Shown here: one piece after another, positions 51,214 through 63,231 of the stretch
Numbering within the stretch: the first letter of the stretch is position 1
Layout of the letters: every line of letters begins with the position of its first letter
Assembly: GCA_029339505.1 (NCBI GenBank)
Contig: JAQISU010000183.1
Coordinates: 171,461-235,460, forward strand
Direction of reading: 5' to 3'
DNA from: Unio delphinus
Lineage: Eukaryota; Mollusca; Bivalvia; Unionida; Unionidae
Length of the DNA: 64,000 nucleotides
Made by a program: the position numbers and the translations under genes
Notes under the pieces: generated by a model
Told to the model about the DNA's origin: nothing
Database searches by the model: none
What the model saw: only the letters and a program-made list of their open reading frames with translations

Positions 51214-51363
51214 ATGAGGCAGAAACGTGACCTAACACCTTGCACAGTAGCTGAAATCTTGGCACAAATCCATGCCAGAAATTTTGAAGAAGACATTAGT
51301 GTGCCACAATCCAGACCAAGAGAGTCTACGCCAAACCAAAGTCAAACACCAGTATCAACTTAA
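51214..51363 (+). CDS. Short leader ORF of the relic element
   Basis: A 49-codon frame starting MRQKRDLTPCTVAEILAQIH and ending in a Pro/Gln/Ser-rich part. There is no recognised family. It lies just upstream of the polymerase remnant and may be its N-terminal piece or an independent small protein. Confidence 0.3.
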   Translation: MRQKRDLTPCTVAEILAQIHARNFEEDISVPQSRPRESTPNQSQTPVST

Positions 51364-53847
51364 AACTACCGCCACATTCGAGATACGGATAAACGCTATT
51401 CTAGAAAATTTAGAACAACTGCCTACACGTATATAGTGAAATTGAAAGATATCTAGTCAGATGTACCACTGTAGAAACGGAGGGGTTCATCACCGATTTG
51501 TGGGATTGTTTGTTAACCACAATGACACGGCAATAATGAGACAATGAAGACGATCGCTTGACACTTTCCGTTGATCACGACAGTCTGAAGTTCCCAGTTT
51601 GGATCGAGTTTAGCAGGCTGTTAGAATTGACGCCTTCCAAAGTCAACAACAAGGTTCAACACGTGCAGCAGCGCAACGACAAGTTTCACAACACCGATGG
51701 AAAAGCGACACTGTACATGGCCCACGTTTCTCTTCCCAAATGGACCGGAAGCTAAAACTTGTTATCGTTGGACGACCTTCGTAGTACCAAAACGATCCTC
51801 GTCCGAATTAACAACCCTTAGGATAAGATGTGTTAAGCCCGTGCCATCGTGGTGAGACGAACGTATGTCGACAAAAAAGACACGACAGAATTAAAAAGAA
51901 CCTGGCAAACTATTAAAAAATTTAACCGAGCAACGAAGAAAAGAACTCCTGCTACAGCAAGAAGGCCTAACTGAAGACACATCCTGTTGCATTCCTGAAA
52001 TGCAAAAGCTGCAAGACGTTTTGGCTCCACGCTACATGTTGAAAGTACAATAAGTACGCTGACCTTTGTTGTTTCGAGGCCACAATTTCAAAGACAGAAC
52101 TTACACATACGTATATCATCACTATGAACGTTTATATGCCATTAACAGTACCATTGCATTAATGAGATAGGATTATTACTGTGAGAAATGTGACTATGGG
52201 TATAACAATCGAGAGCAACAAAAGCGTTGTGGATTAAAATGTGAGGGACATTTGGCCTCTAAACCCTGTCTTGGTGAAGGAAAAAAAAAGATGCATTGTC
52301 CAGCTTTTCAGTGAACGTTGGTACGCCCTACCTGTTACCAACATCTGAATACGCAAGGTTCACAGCTGCAAAGTGCTTTTCAACTCTTGCGATTGTGCAA
52401 TACTTGTGGACAAGGCATACGTACCAATAGTATCAATGCTCACATATGTTCAGCAAAGAAACGATGTCATATTTGTCACCAAATCGTGGACTTGGAAAAC
52501 GAATGCAACATTAAAAAATACAAACCTCAACATCAGGAGGAAGATGACCACAAGAAGAATGCAATGCCATCTTTTTCGATTTTGAAAGCATGCAAGGGAC
52601 TGGCATTCACATTTCTAGTTTCTGCGTGGCCCATCGAGCGTGCGAGAAGTGCATCAAAGAGCCTCTCTTTAGTCATTGACCTAATTGTTCCAAGATTTCT
52701 GGAGGACGTGAAAAAATCTTTCGGGAACCTAAGGCGCTGACCAATTTTGCCCAATGGATCTCAGACCCTATCAACGAACCGTGGAGTTAAAAGGACATCG
52801 AACATTATTGAGATTGCATCGCTATGCCAATGTGATGTCTTATAATATATGTGAATACGATTGACAGTTTCATCTCAAATACTATACGAACAAAGCACCT
52901 AAAGTCCAAAAGTTACACTGAATGGAGCCATGCTCATTTCCATGCAAGTGGGACAAGTGCAGTTTAAATATTGAAGATTTAATTGGCCATGCCTTTGATT
53001 CGAACACCTAATACGTTTGCAATGACAGTAATAGCCAAAGGCTATTACGCACTTTTTCAATACTGAAGCCAATCAACACGCCTTTCTACCACATTTGCCT
53101 GATGCTCATTACCATGACCCCTAGAACATGCGCACCGAACAATGAGAAGCTTTCTACGCTTGGTACCAAACTCACACCTGGGACCCCTTCGACTTTCAGG
53201 AAGAAATGTTAAAGATTTGTTGTTCCGACGTGGACATTTTACGGCGATGCTGTAGAACGTTTTGAGAACTGTTCATTGATCACGGAAAACAGTCTGCACC
53301 GTTGGGGTAGCTCTACAGATATTATGAACTTCTTAGAAAGTGGTGTGTATAAGGTGAAGTTGTTTACATATGTACCATACACAAAGGATAGAATGATCTT
53401 ATACCTCTATGTTACTTTCATGTAGTGTGGCTGACCTTTCATTGAGCATTGTAATTGTGGACATTGTAAATTATCTAAGCACACAGCTAACTAAACTGAC
53501 TGCTCCACTGTGCTAAACATTGGCACGAATTAAACTAAAGTACACTATCTTTAGCAGTTATTAAAATAGGGAAAATGAAGTTTGCCACACTATACAATAA
53601 CAACTTTTTCGAGGGCAATGAATCCATCAAATATATAAAATATAAACACAGTTATCGGCTCGTTTTTTTTTATACAATTCACCCCTGAAGTCCTGGAAGT
53701 GAAATTGACCATGCGGTTCTAACAGTTTATTTGAGAGGTACATATTTGAAATAAGGCCACGCTATATACTTTATAACCTATATTACACCCGTCAATCATA
53801 TATCAAAATAAAGAGAATTAAAGGTTATATGAATTATACCTAATATA

Positions 53848-53850
53848 TAC

Positions 53851-53894
<44 letters not shown>

Positions 53895-53896
53895 GT
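53848..53896. repeat. (ATC)n microsatellite
   Basis: About 15 ATC/CATCAT units directly at the 3' edge of the LINE fragment. It is probably the degenerate tail of that LINE. Confidence 0.95.
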
Positions 53897-54900
53897 CTCT
53901 TGACCTAGTGTAGTCCTTGCGGCACTGTGCTGCTCAACATCTGACCAGTTCCCACCACTTGTCTCAATCATGTGCCAATGCCTGCGTCTTCGCAAAACTT
54001 TTCCTGGTCCATTCTGTGATGTTGTCAGTCCACTTTTATCTCTGTCTACCTCTCCTTCTGCCACCATGGACACTGCCATGCAGTAGTGTTGTGGATAGAT
54101 TGTTGGCTCTAGTGACATGACCATACCATTTCAGCTTTCCCCTTTTGACAGTGGTGAGGAGGTCTTTATAATGGTCTACTTTGTGCCTGATGGGTCCAGG
54201 GTCCAGGCCTCACACACATACAGAAAGATTGAGATTACTAGTGCTCTCAATAGTATGATTTTAGTTTCCAGAGAGATATTCTTGTCTCTCCAGATGGGTC
54301 TTAGCTTTGACACAGCTGCCATTGTTTGTGCTGCTCGTGAAAAAAAATTCTGCTTTTGATCCCTCTTCCGTGATTATGGAACCAAGATATTTCAACTGGC
54401 CCACTGTTTACAGTTCCTGTCCTCTGACTTTAATCTTGGTTGAGATTTGTTTGTCACTATTTGTCATCATCTTTGTCTTCTCGGCGCTTGTTTCCATGTC
54501 AAAGCTGGAAGATGTTTCATCCATGTTCTTCACTAAGGTGGCAAGCTCGTCTTCACTGCCTACCAGACCATCAATATCTTCTGCAAAGAGTAGGTTGGTG
54601 ATGTTACGCCCTCCAATTCTGACTGTCCCACAGTGGTTTCCAGGGCTTTGCCCATGATGCGCTTTAAGTAGATGTTGAAAAGTGTGGGTGCCTTACTCCA
54701 ACTGTTCTCTTAAACCAGTCTCCCACATAACCTTGAGCAATTACTCCACTGGTAGCCTGGGCTAACAGCTGCTTAATGGTATTGGTTTCCTTTTTGACCC
54801 ATGTTGTACTTCTTCATTGTGGCCCACAATGCCTCATGCCACACTCATTCAAAAGCCTTTTTGAAATCTATGATAGAAGTCTTGTCAAACGTCAATATTC
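53897..54900 (-). mobile_element. LINE reverse-transcriptase fragment inserted in the polymerase relic
   Basis: On the minus strand, about 54620-54440 reads the RT catalytic block LLFAEDIDGLVGSEDELATL with SAEKTKMMTN after it (the F-A-x-D-I-D form of the YxDD motif). Then comes the thumb and ILLRALVISIF-like helix near 54270-54220. The C-terminal GRRRGRQR-type basic segment is near 54050-54070, before the microsatellite tail. Frameshifts and stops break it, and the 5' part (endonuclease) is missing, as in most 5'-truncated LINE insertions. Confidence 0.8.
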
Positions 54901-57084
54901 TGTCAAATATATACAAGGTCATTTTTAAATAGCCAGTATCACCATTGGAGACACCCGGGGAAATACGTATTCCTTAAAATTCTAACTATGCAAAGTACTA
55001 AACTGGTGAGCGCCACCATTGTCAAGGCGTGTTCTTTAGTGTACTGCAAACGATTCATGCCCGAGAAGACCCTGGCTGACATTCGCCATCAAAAGACCAT
55101 TTTTGTCAAACGTCAATATTCTGTCAAAGCCCTACGCTTGCTACATTACTTGTGCGACAAGTAAGACAAATGGATCCATCGCCCTAAACGGAGGAGATTA
55201 AAAGGCCATTGAACGTATTCGGTGGATGGTTGAGACTTAGAAAACCTTAAGATCGCGTACGAGTTTAACGGTCGCTTATTTCACGGATGTCCGATCAACG
55301 GTACACCAAAAATCAGTTTTACAATGTACCTTGGAAGACTTGTACGAGGTCAGTTGTTAGCGATGCTTAAAGTTAGAACAGCAAGGATACGATGTCGTGG
55401 AAATGTGCGAACACGAGTACGATCACCGGTTGAAAATTGATCCCGAATTATGCGCATGGTGGAAAGCTACACGTTGGTGAACCCTTTGAACCCGTGAAGT
55501 AGTTTGTATGGAGGACGAACGAATGCTACCTGTATGCTGTACCACGCCGACGAGAACAAAGGAGACGCAATCAAATATTTGAACGTGTGTTCGCTGTATC
55601 CTTACGTGGGCAAATATTGTCACTTTTCCCGCGAGGCCTCCACAATTGCTGACGGGAGACGTCAACATGGACAACATTCGACAATACGAAGGTTTGATTA
55701 AATGTAAATGTAAAGTCTTGCCTCCCACAGACTTGTACAATCCCGTTTAACTTGATGTTTCCCTTGTGCCGGACCAACCAAGACCAACCTTATCAGCACA
55801 CCCAGGAAGAACACGCCTTGACAGGAACGTGGGTCAGCGTGGATTTGTTCAAAGCTATTGATCTTGGATACAAGTTATTAGAAGTTTATACAAAATTTAC
55901 TCACTTTCCCAAGACAGAATAGTACCACAAGAGCCATGAGACTCATAAAGGCATTTTCGCAAACTATATGGATGCTTTTTGAAACTGAAACTGAAATAAG
56001 AAGCCAGTAGCTATTCTTCCTGGTTCCAAACTTCCGAAGACTAAAATAAATTCAAAGAAATACTTTGAGCAGGAAGGCATCATTTAAGACCACATCGAGA
56101 AAACGAAGTACGACGATCGTTTGCCAAAGTGATCTTAAATTGTTTGTAGAAAATATGGCACAACGTCCGTGTATAACCAATTTGGAGTATTTGACTGAAC
56201 CATCCCGCTACTTCCAGATGTTCATGACAAAACCAAATAAATGAAACAAGTGGACGTCCTTCGTGAAGACTTGATCCTAGTCAATTACGAAAAAGAACTG
56301 GAGTCTGTATAGGCCAATTAATTTGGAAATGTCATCATTGCGGTTTACATGACAAACCATGCTGACTTAAAACTGTACAAAGTTTAACACCAGTTAGGAA
56401 CTCGTGTGCAGTACTTTGATACGGATAGTTGAATCTACATCGATCGCCTTGATCACTATCGCCCTGAAATCAAAGGAGACCGGTTAGGAGCCTAGACGGA
56501 CGAGTACCCCGACGACAAGATTCCAGGATTTGCTAGTGGCGGTCGAAACAATTACGGCTACGAATACCGGGACCCACAAGGAAACGTGCAAACTGAGTTT
56601 AAATTGAAAAAGACTTACTCTAGCTTATCACACGAGTCAAGGGAACTTTGTGGTATGGAAAGAAGCCTTGCAGTCTGGAGAGGATTAATATTTTAAAGTG
56701 ATCACCTACGAACGTCACAAGATTGTACGTTTAGCCACACATTAAATCGTCAGTCGAACAAAAGCGAGTCCGGCTTCCCAGTCACTTTATTTGACCATAC
56801 GGACACGGTGATATTGGTAAGCATATTAAAAGGGAAAATGTACAAGACAGATAGTTCATTGTGACTCCATTCGCCAAGCGAGAAATATCAATCCTTTCAG
56901 ACAGACACGATTCATTTACAAGTCGAGTGCAATATTATGTCTTGCAATTGCTGTGATATCGTACGCTGTATCCTTAGCAATTCAGCACATCATCGGAACT
57001 TCGCTAATGCAACTACAACACATACCATGGAAAGTGATGATGTGCGTGTCAAATCTGATGCCAAACATCATTTTTTAATCCATG

Positions 57085-57690
57085 CCTAAGCAAACTATTT
57101 CGGGATTCACCGTACCTTCATCGAAAAAAACCCGTGAAGGTGGATATTCGTTCCCTCTGCGTTTGCCTGAATACTGCGACTTTGAAAGTCGATTCCAAAC
57201 CTTCCCAGGAAAGTGACATAACTATCTGGGAGTACCTTCCCCGATGAATTAGCCAGAGCCTGATTTTTCTGCTCGGGCGAAGAGGATTCAGTCAAGTGCT
57301 TTAGTTGCGGTGTGTCACTTCTCGAGCGGGAGCTGAAAGATTCGGCTTACTTGAAACATGCTCGATGGTCCCCGCACTACCGCTACCCACCTTTAGTGTG
57401 TCTCAGTAATTGAAGTGTCTACAGCAAGTGGCATACAATGTTGTTTACGAAACCAGCTTGGCTAAGAGCGAAACATTGGACAACACCGAGACATGTATTT
57501 AAACACCATCTGAAAAGTAATATTCAAGGATTGCCAAAATAATTGCATGAGAAGATCTACAACGAATGTTTGTAGGGAATTGCCATAGCAAAATCTTAAG
57601 TTGTGACTGTAGAACTTTTGTGCCGAGAAATTCACAAGAGAAAAATGAATAAAGCTAATAAACTCGTCTGAATTTCTTCCATCAGTGCAG
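57085..57690 (+). pseudogene. IAP-like remnant: BIR domain and possible RING
   Basis: From an ATG at 57084 the frame leads to YCDFESRFQTFPGKW (about 57165-57212) and then meets stops. After a frame change the zinc-binding half of a BIR domain follows: EDSVKCFSCGVSLLE (about 57281-57325) and LKHARWSPHYRY (57351-57388). The Cys pair and His are present, but the last zinc ligand, usually Cys, reads Tyr. Further on, 57545-57690 keeps faint features of a RING finger in broken frames. BIR-RING proteins (inhibitors of apoptosis) are found in hosts and in large DNA viruses. Here one lies between polymerase and virion genes of the relic. It is non-functional. Confidence 0.7.
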
Positions 57691-57842
57691 CGTTTTTCAG
57701 AGTCTTGCTCTTCAGATCATTTACATTGGAAGATTTTACTGACATTCCTTACCGTTTCTCTGAATGTCAGTGGACAGAAATTCCCACTACGTTCATTACT
57801 TTCACTCCAGAAGATTTTGAATAAAAGTAAGAATATTTAGAA

Positions 57843-58184
57843 GTGACAGCCAACGTGAGTATTATAACACTGACTGACATTTTCATTCATACATTACAGG
57901 AAAACATTCGTGGTTTGCCTGTGGTGTTCAGAAAAAGCATTTACCAAGAGTTTGTCAAAATACAAGTCAATCGCAAAGAACAATTGCATCATTTACGTCA
58001 CTGGTATCTGAATGCTATAAAAAGAATGATTCTGATGAAAGCGTTCCAGTGGTCAGACATTAATAAACTACTCATGGTCAAGAAATGTATTCGAGAGACT
58101 CATTGTGTTAAAAGCATTGCGCTTTCGACTCGATACTTCTCTACTCCTCAGGAAAGAAAATATTCGTTAACTTTTAGTCACTGA
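57843..58184 (+). pseudogene. Unidentified frame of the relic element
   Basis: A 113-codon open stretch with ITLTDIFIHTLQENIRGLPV, VFRKSIYQEF and a HLRHWYLNAIKRMI helix. The next 120 nt, after a stop, continue the same kind of sequence (HWQDVRDW.SFGFKAWTKEV near 58220-58285). I do not recognise the family. It lies where virion genes are expected. Confidence 0.4.
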
Positions 58185-58307
58185 GGATGTCTACGGACAT
58201 GTGTGTATAGCCTGTGAATTACACCCTCATTGGCAGGATGTACGTGACTGGAAAAGCTTTGGTTTCAAGGCTTGGACAAAAGAGGTGACTCAGTATGCTA
58301 AAGAATT

Positions 58308-58700
58308 GTGATTGTGTTAATGACTTCAAACTTAGCCACGGTACCAGAAGAAGAACCCATCACTGAGGAAAGTTATCACATTCTGGGACAAAATATTCCA
58401 TTCTTCAAAGGGGAAGTCACGATGAAACGCCATTTTCGAAACGATTCTCTAACGACTGTGAGTCATGTATCCTGTGTATCGAGTAATTTGCTCGACAGCG
58501 ACAAGGAACATTTCCATCCTATAAAATCCGGCCAATTAATTGTGAAACTTCAGTTTGCATAAGCTCTAACTAAGACGGTAAACGTCATCTTGTATGCCGA
58601 ACACTCTACAAGTCAACAGTTTCAGAGAAGTAATTCTCGACTGTACCACTTTTTAGAAAACTTGTATCCTCTTTTGAATGGTGGAGCCTATTAGGAAATT
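58308..58700 (+). pseudogene. Unidentified virion-like frame of the relic element
   Basis: A 84-codon frame containing VPEEEPITEESYHILGQ, HVSCVSSNLLDSDKEHF and KSGQLIVKLQFA. It continues after a stop with VNVILYAEHSTSQQFQRSN. The alternating beta pattern and the 'ivKLqF...vnViLYAE' strands look like a jelly-roll virion protein, but I cannot name it. Confidence 0.45.
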
Positions 58701-59009
58701 GAATGCAAGGCTATCTTGGATCCCACAGAAAAAGACAAAAACGAACAGGACGGTGATATCCAAATGACCAGAACCAGAACTTTAGTGCTATCCTTTTGAT
58801 ACGTACCTGTCGGATAAAATTACAGCGTTGACCAAGAGACATTGCTATGGTCGTTAAAACGATCGACCCAATCAAATTCAATACGATAAATCTCTGATGA
58901 GTCAAGAAGAACAATAGGACGAGTATCTGGAGGACACAAGCAAAAAGTCAGAATTTTGTTGATGACTGGTTATCGCCTGTGAAATAAAACAAAAACAAAT
59001 ATATAAAAA

Positions 59010-59518
59010 ATGGATAATTGGAAACTTTATTACCTTTTGAAAAATAGTTCATACACCGCTTCTTGGAATCCTTTTGTGTGCGCAAAAGACAAACTTCCTC
59101 ATCGCAAACCTAAATACCATCAAGCTTATGTCATCAACACCGACGACAGTTATCTCCTTGAAACCCACTGTGTAGTAGTCTACTTTCCCAAAGATTGTTG
59201 TGTGGAGCATTTAGATTCGTATGGATTACCTATTTTAGAAGACGGTATCATATGAGTAGAAATGCCAAGACGATACCATTCAAAAATATGAAATTATAAG
59301 GCACATATTCCATGGTGTGTGGACAATATTGTGTGTATTTTCTTCATCAACTCAGTCTTGCATATCACTTAGAACATTTAGCGACTTATTTTGATCGTGA
59401 CTTCTGTCGAAGCGATCATAAAGTAGATTCACGGTACTGTGACCATTGTGGATATCTCTTGTCTTTAGTAGTATGTATCAATGGCATCGTGAACTTCACC
59501 ATTAGAAATCCAACTTGA
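59010..59518 (+). pseudogene. Adenain-like protease of the relic element
   Basis: 59010-59255 encodes MDNWKLYYLLKNSSYTASWN and then AKDKLPHRKP, YVINTDDSYLLETHCVVVYF with the catalytic His (the usual following Trp is Cys), and VEHLDSYGLPILED with the Asp. After a stop and frame change, 59312-59518 holds the Cys motif VCGQYCVYFLHQL and the C-terminal part DRDFCRSDHKVDSR and CINGIVNFTIRNPT. The order and spacing are those of Polinton/adenovirus maturation proteases. It is dead because of the stop between the two halves. Confidence 0.8.
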
Positions 59519-59520
59519 CT

Positions 59521-60120
59521 TCACAACCGTGTCAACCCTGTCTAAACGTTTTTTGAAAAAATTGTTGATGTTATTGGTTGGTTGTTTGTTGGTTGAATAA
59601 AATATTGTGTTAGGATTGAATTTTTAGTAAAATTAATAACATTGATATTTTCTTTGAATTGTATTAAAGTAATGTTTTCTTTATTTATATTTAAGTAGTT
59701 TCTAAAATATATTAAAGGTAATTACACTTGTTTTTGAAGCAAAACTATATAGAATAGAAAAGGTTGCTGAGCAAGTGAAAAAAGGCAATGTATATAGACA
59801 TACTGCATAAGACTGATAAAACATAACTAAAGCTTGCCAATGTACAGGGTTGTGTGGAAGCATATAACGAAAAACATAATACATGCCATTTTACAGACCT
59901 CAGCTACAGTTTCTAGGTTCCATCAGTAAAAATATGTTTCGTAACCTAGTTATTGGTGTACGTCCAATTCGGTTAATAAAGGTGGAGTAATATTCTCTAA
60001 GAAACTTCTAAACGACACAGAAACAAAATGGCTTCCAACTAATGGATATCCATATTTGGTGTAATGTCGTCAAACGAATATAAATAACTACAAAATTAAG
60101 TCTTATGACGTAAGAAAAAG
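59521..60120. other. Intergenic, nothing supported
   Basis: AT-rich. No terminal repeat of the relic element was found here. Confidence 0.4.
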
Positions 60121-60230
60121 GTGGTTTTCACCTGCTGGAATCGGTTGCTCTTGGAAGAGAGAGTCAGCGTTTTTTCTGACTGGTACTTGGAGGGTATGAC
60201 CTTGTCTAACCCTGAATCTGGCCGAGTATG

Positions 60231-60267
60231 TATAAATACAGATGCGCAAATCAGGTCAGATTCAGTT
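60231..60267 (+). promoter_or_regulatory. TATA + Inr core promoter
   Basis: TATAAATA at 60231-60238 lies 33 bp before the A of TCAGTT (60262-60267), which matches the animal initiator consensus TCAKTY. The spacing is that of a genuine core promoter. Confidence 0.6.
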
Positions 60268-60310
60268 CTACGTATCAGCAGAAAAAAATATTCTGGCTTC
60301 TTTATTCCAG
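60264..60310 (+). repeat. Exon-like 47-bp segment, copy 1, followed by a splice donor
   Basis: It begins AGTTCTACGTATCAGCAG and ends CTTCTTTATTCCAG, directly followed by GTAAGC, a good 5' splice site. It is repeated at 60825-60870 with one A fewer in an A run. Confidence 0.8.
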
Positions 60311-60824
60311 GTAAGCAACTGTATATGTCGTAACTTCTTTTAGAAATAAGTATTTTTAATGATTGAGATTTTAATTGTAAAATTGTTTTGTGTGCAACAT
60401 TACTATAGAATTCTTTTATTTATAATATATTGTAATGGAATGTTTAAATATTCTAAAGAATTATTATTTAATTATATTTATGTAATTTTTATTATAAAGG
60501 TTGAATACGCTACCAACTTCATGTTTTGATTTAATGATTGAAATAAAGTATACTTCAAGCAAGAAAGAGTAATATCTGGCAATATATTCTAAATCAATAC
60601 TCTATTTTAAAATAAGTAAAATGCATTCATTGTTATTACATTTAATACCTTTACTATCTTGAAATTGATTGGGAATTAACTATTGTATAATATTCTAAGG
60701 TGCAGAAGTTATATGAATAAAATGAAGTTGGAAAGCTAAATGATGAAAATGTAATATGTATTTCATGAATTTTTATTATAAGTTTTAGATGTGTAATTTA
60801 TATGTGTGTTGATTATTTAAATAA

Positions 60825-60870
60825 AGTTCTACGTATCAGCAGAAAAAATATTCTGGCTTCTTTATTCCAG
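60825..60870 (+). repeat. Exon-like 46-bp segment, copy 2, not followed by a donor
   Basis: The copy of 60264-60310 is followed by CTTCGATTCC instead of GTAAGC. Its own end (TTCTTTATTCCAG) is a good 3' splice site. It is followed by about 150 nt without a long frame and an AATAAA at 61022. Confidence 0.8.
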
Positions 60871-61146
60871 CTTCGATTCCGTACCTGACTAAGTCCCTTG
60901 ACATTCCATCATCGGGTGACATTCTTTATCTGGGGACTCGTTCTTTTTCTTCTTACTATCCTCCTGAGTTCCCAGCCTGTGTTTATGAGACCGATCTATA
61001 GAACGTTCCAGCCAAACATCTAATAAAAGTCTCATAAAAATTGTATTTTGAAAACGTGTGTCTGTGGTTTGATTAAAAATATGAATAGAGTATAAAGATG
61101 TATGCTCTTTCTTTTATCCCTTTACATTAAATGAGCTGTATAGTTC

Positions 61147-61148
<2 letters not shown>

Positions 61149-61182
<34 letters not shown>
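61149..61182. repeat. (AC)n microsatellite
   Basis: An uninterrupted AC tract. Confidence 0.95.
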
Positions 61183-61187
<5 letters not shown>

Positions 61188-62455
61188 CAACGATGATTTC
61201 TATTGCGTCCGCGCTGGAAACATAAACGGTGCAAACTCTAGTTTGGCCACCCATTTTTAACTCGTCAACCTGTGAACATTTCTTCAAAACTAGCCAAGCT
61301 GAATGAAGGAGGGAATATGTCTCACTATCACTCAAACTGTGAAATGGGATAGTGAAGCAATTCATACACCATTTGCGCTCCCAACTATAGGCATAAATTG
61401 GGACAAAGACTGGAGCCAATTTTGTGTGTCTGACTGACTGATTGGTGTTTTAAAGTTGCTACCGTTCACTAGGAACATTTGAGCAACTTTTATATCCAGC
61501 ATATCGCTGGACATTTATTTGCCTTTATATATGTGTACAGTAGTACACTTATCAACTTGGGCATTATACCGAATTACTAAAAAGTAACTATCGGTATAAA
61601 TGAAAGCCCCGGGGTAGGTAGGCAAGTCCCATCCACACCTACCCCCATCAACTTCATCGACAGGCAAGCAGGAAGAGGCAAAGGAGGAAAAGGTCCCGGA
61701 AATTAATTCATCGTCGTCTTGCACGCAACGGCAGCCGAACATACAACCGGACCCAAAAACAAACAAACACGAGGAGCCAAAGTACCACACCCTTATTATT
61801 ATACTTGCAACCCCATAAGACATGTAAAAAAGTGAAAATGCTATACTATGTTGTGTTGTGAATCGTTTAATGTTATTTATTGTATTTCATTACTATTGCA
61901 ACATTGTGTTGCGGGGGACTGATAGTCCTGGATTAAGACTACCTTATAATTTCTAGTAAGGTCATAAATGGGTGTGTGCAGTGTATGCATATGTTGTCCA
62001 TGAGGTTGCAATCCCTTTTGATTTGTTTCAAATTTAAGCCAGTTTTTCTAATGGCTGCCCTATACCAATCGTGTGTAAGCCACCTGTGCAATTATGTCGA
62101 GATATATAAGTTACGAATTTCCTAACGCTTATCACTATTTCCCTAAGTAAGTACAAAGTGTACTATACAAATCGCCACCATCCTACTGACAAAAATCCCT
62201 TCTCGAAGAGGGAAATTCACCTTATGAAAAAACAGAGTACCTACACTAGGGTGTCAGAGTGACTTGCAAGTTTGTTCATGGTAGGTTATTTTAAGTTATA
62301 AATTTGGTTGGGTGTGATCCGAAAGGGCCATATTTGAGATTTACGTTTGGTTAGTCAAATGGAATTCTCTTTTACCAATCGAGTTTGAGAATTCTATATC
62401 TAGAAGAAAAAACATATAACATAGACAAGGACATAAAGATTTTGAAATAGAGGAG
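61183..62455. other. Intergenic, nothing supported
   Basis: No frame with recognisable motifs. A minus-strand frame at 61515-61823 is Cys/Ser/Gly-rich but has no known pattern. Confidence 0.4.
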
Positions 62456-62835
62456 AGAAAAGGGTCAACACCAGCTTCCCTGAGGGACTGATCGGATTGT
62501 GCACAGAGGTGTACTGGGCAGTACACGTGTGAGTCACCGATCCAGGCTAATCCTATAGAAAGCCTGTGTCCCCGCCGTTCCACTGATCCTCCCCTATTCT
62601 CAAGAGGTACAAGAGGGTGGGAAATAGTTACAGTACAACACAATTACAACAGTAATAAACAGACAGGGGAAATGGGTCAACATCAGCTTCCCAGGAGGAC
62701 TGATTGGATTAGGCACAAAATATACCAGGCTGTATACATGTGCTTACACCAATCCAGGCGATTTCTGTATAGAAAAGAGCCTGTGTCCCCGCCGTTTCAC
62801 TAATCTTCCCCTATTCCCAAAGGTACAAGACGTAC
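62456..62835. repeat. Tandem duplication, about 190-bp unit x2
   Basis: Each unit runs from GGGTCAACA(C/T)CAGCTTCC to a TCCCCTATTC(T/C)CA(A)AGGTACAAGA ending. Both share GCCTGTGTCCCCGCCGTT. The copies differ by about one fifth of the positions. Confidence 0.85.
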
Positions 62836-62839
62836 AATA

Positions 62840-63000
62840 CATATAATTTTTTTTTTAATAAATAAAATAAAATAAAATAGATAAAATAAAATAAAAATTA
62901 AATTAATTTAAAATAATTTAAAATAAATTAAAGTTATTAACAAATTAGTAAATAATAATAAATCATATAATAAATAAAAATAAATTAATATAAATTAAAG
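62840..63000. repeat. AAATA/AAATT-rich low-complexity tract
   Basis: Almost only A and T in AAATA and TAAATTA phrases. Confidence 0.9.
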
Positions 63001-63231
63001 TAACAATGGCAATAAGCCCTAAAAGGGCTGTTAAAGTTAGTTTATGCACGCTCCCTCAGGGTCAATGACACAGCCACCATATCCAAGATCGTTGTTGTTT
63101 TATGAATGTTGTCCTCACTGTCTGTTGTAGCCATTTAGGCACATAGTAAATTTTGAATTTCAGTGCCATTAACTATAATAATGTTTCTAGACTACAATAT
63201 TGTGTTTAAAACAGTTAATTTAATTGAGAGT

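Larger units (their letters stand above)
51530..56660 (+). pseudogene. Family-B DNA polymerase (DNA_pol_B_2 type), heavily broken, split by LINE
   Basis: Pieces in all three frames follow the order of a Polinton-type protein-primed polymerase. An N-terminal domain is open at 51558-51755 (LTLSVDHDSLKFPVWIEFSR). Cys-rich fingers (CNTCGQGIRTNSINAH with CHICHQIVD) lie in 52318-52740. The Exo III segment CSDVDILRR is at about 53218-53250. After the LINE insertion, the block LEQQGYDVVEMCEHEYD (about 55370-55425) leads to motif A YLNVCSLYPYV (55576-55608, the usual first Asp replaced by Asn) and to motif C YFDTDS (56410-56428). Downstream GFASGGRNNYGY-like sequence closes the domain. Dozens of stops show long-term decay. 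Confidence 0.85.
51214..59520 (+). mobile_element. Relic of a second Polinton/adintovirus-like element
   Basis: In plus-strand order lie a small leader ORF, a long broken family-B DNA polymerase, an IAP-like BIR/RING remnant, two unidentified virion-like frames and an adenain-type protease. This gene set is that of a Polinton or adintovirus, but the polymerase type (with exonuclease motifs and a YFDTDS motif) is different from the one in the 20.6-36 kb element. Every gene has many stops and shifts. A LINE fragment and an (ATC)n tract split the polymerase. I could not find terminal inverted repeats. Confidence 0.75.
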
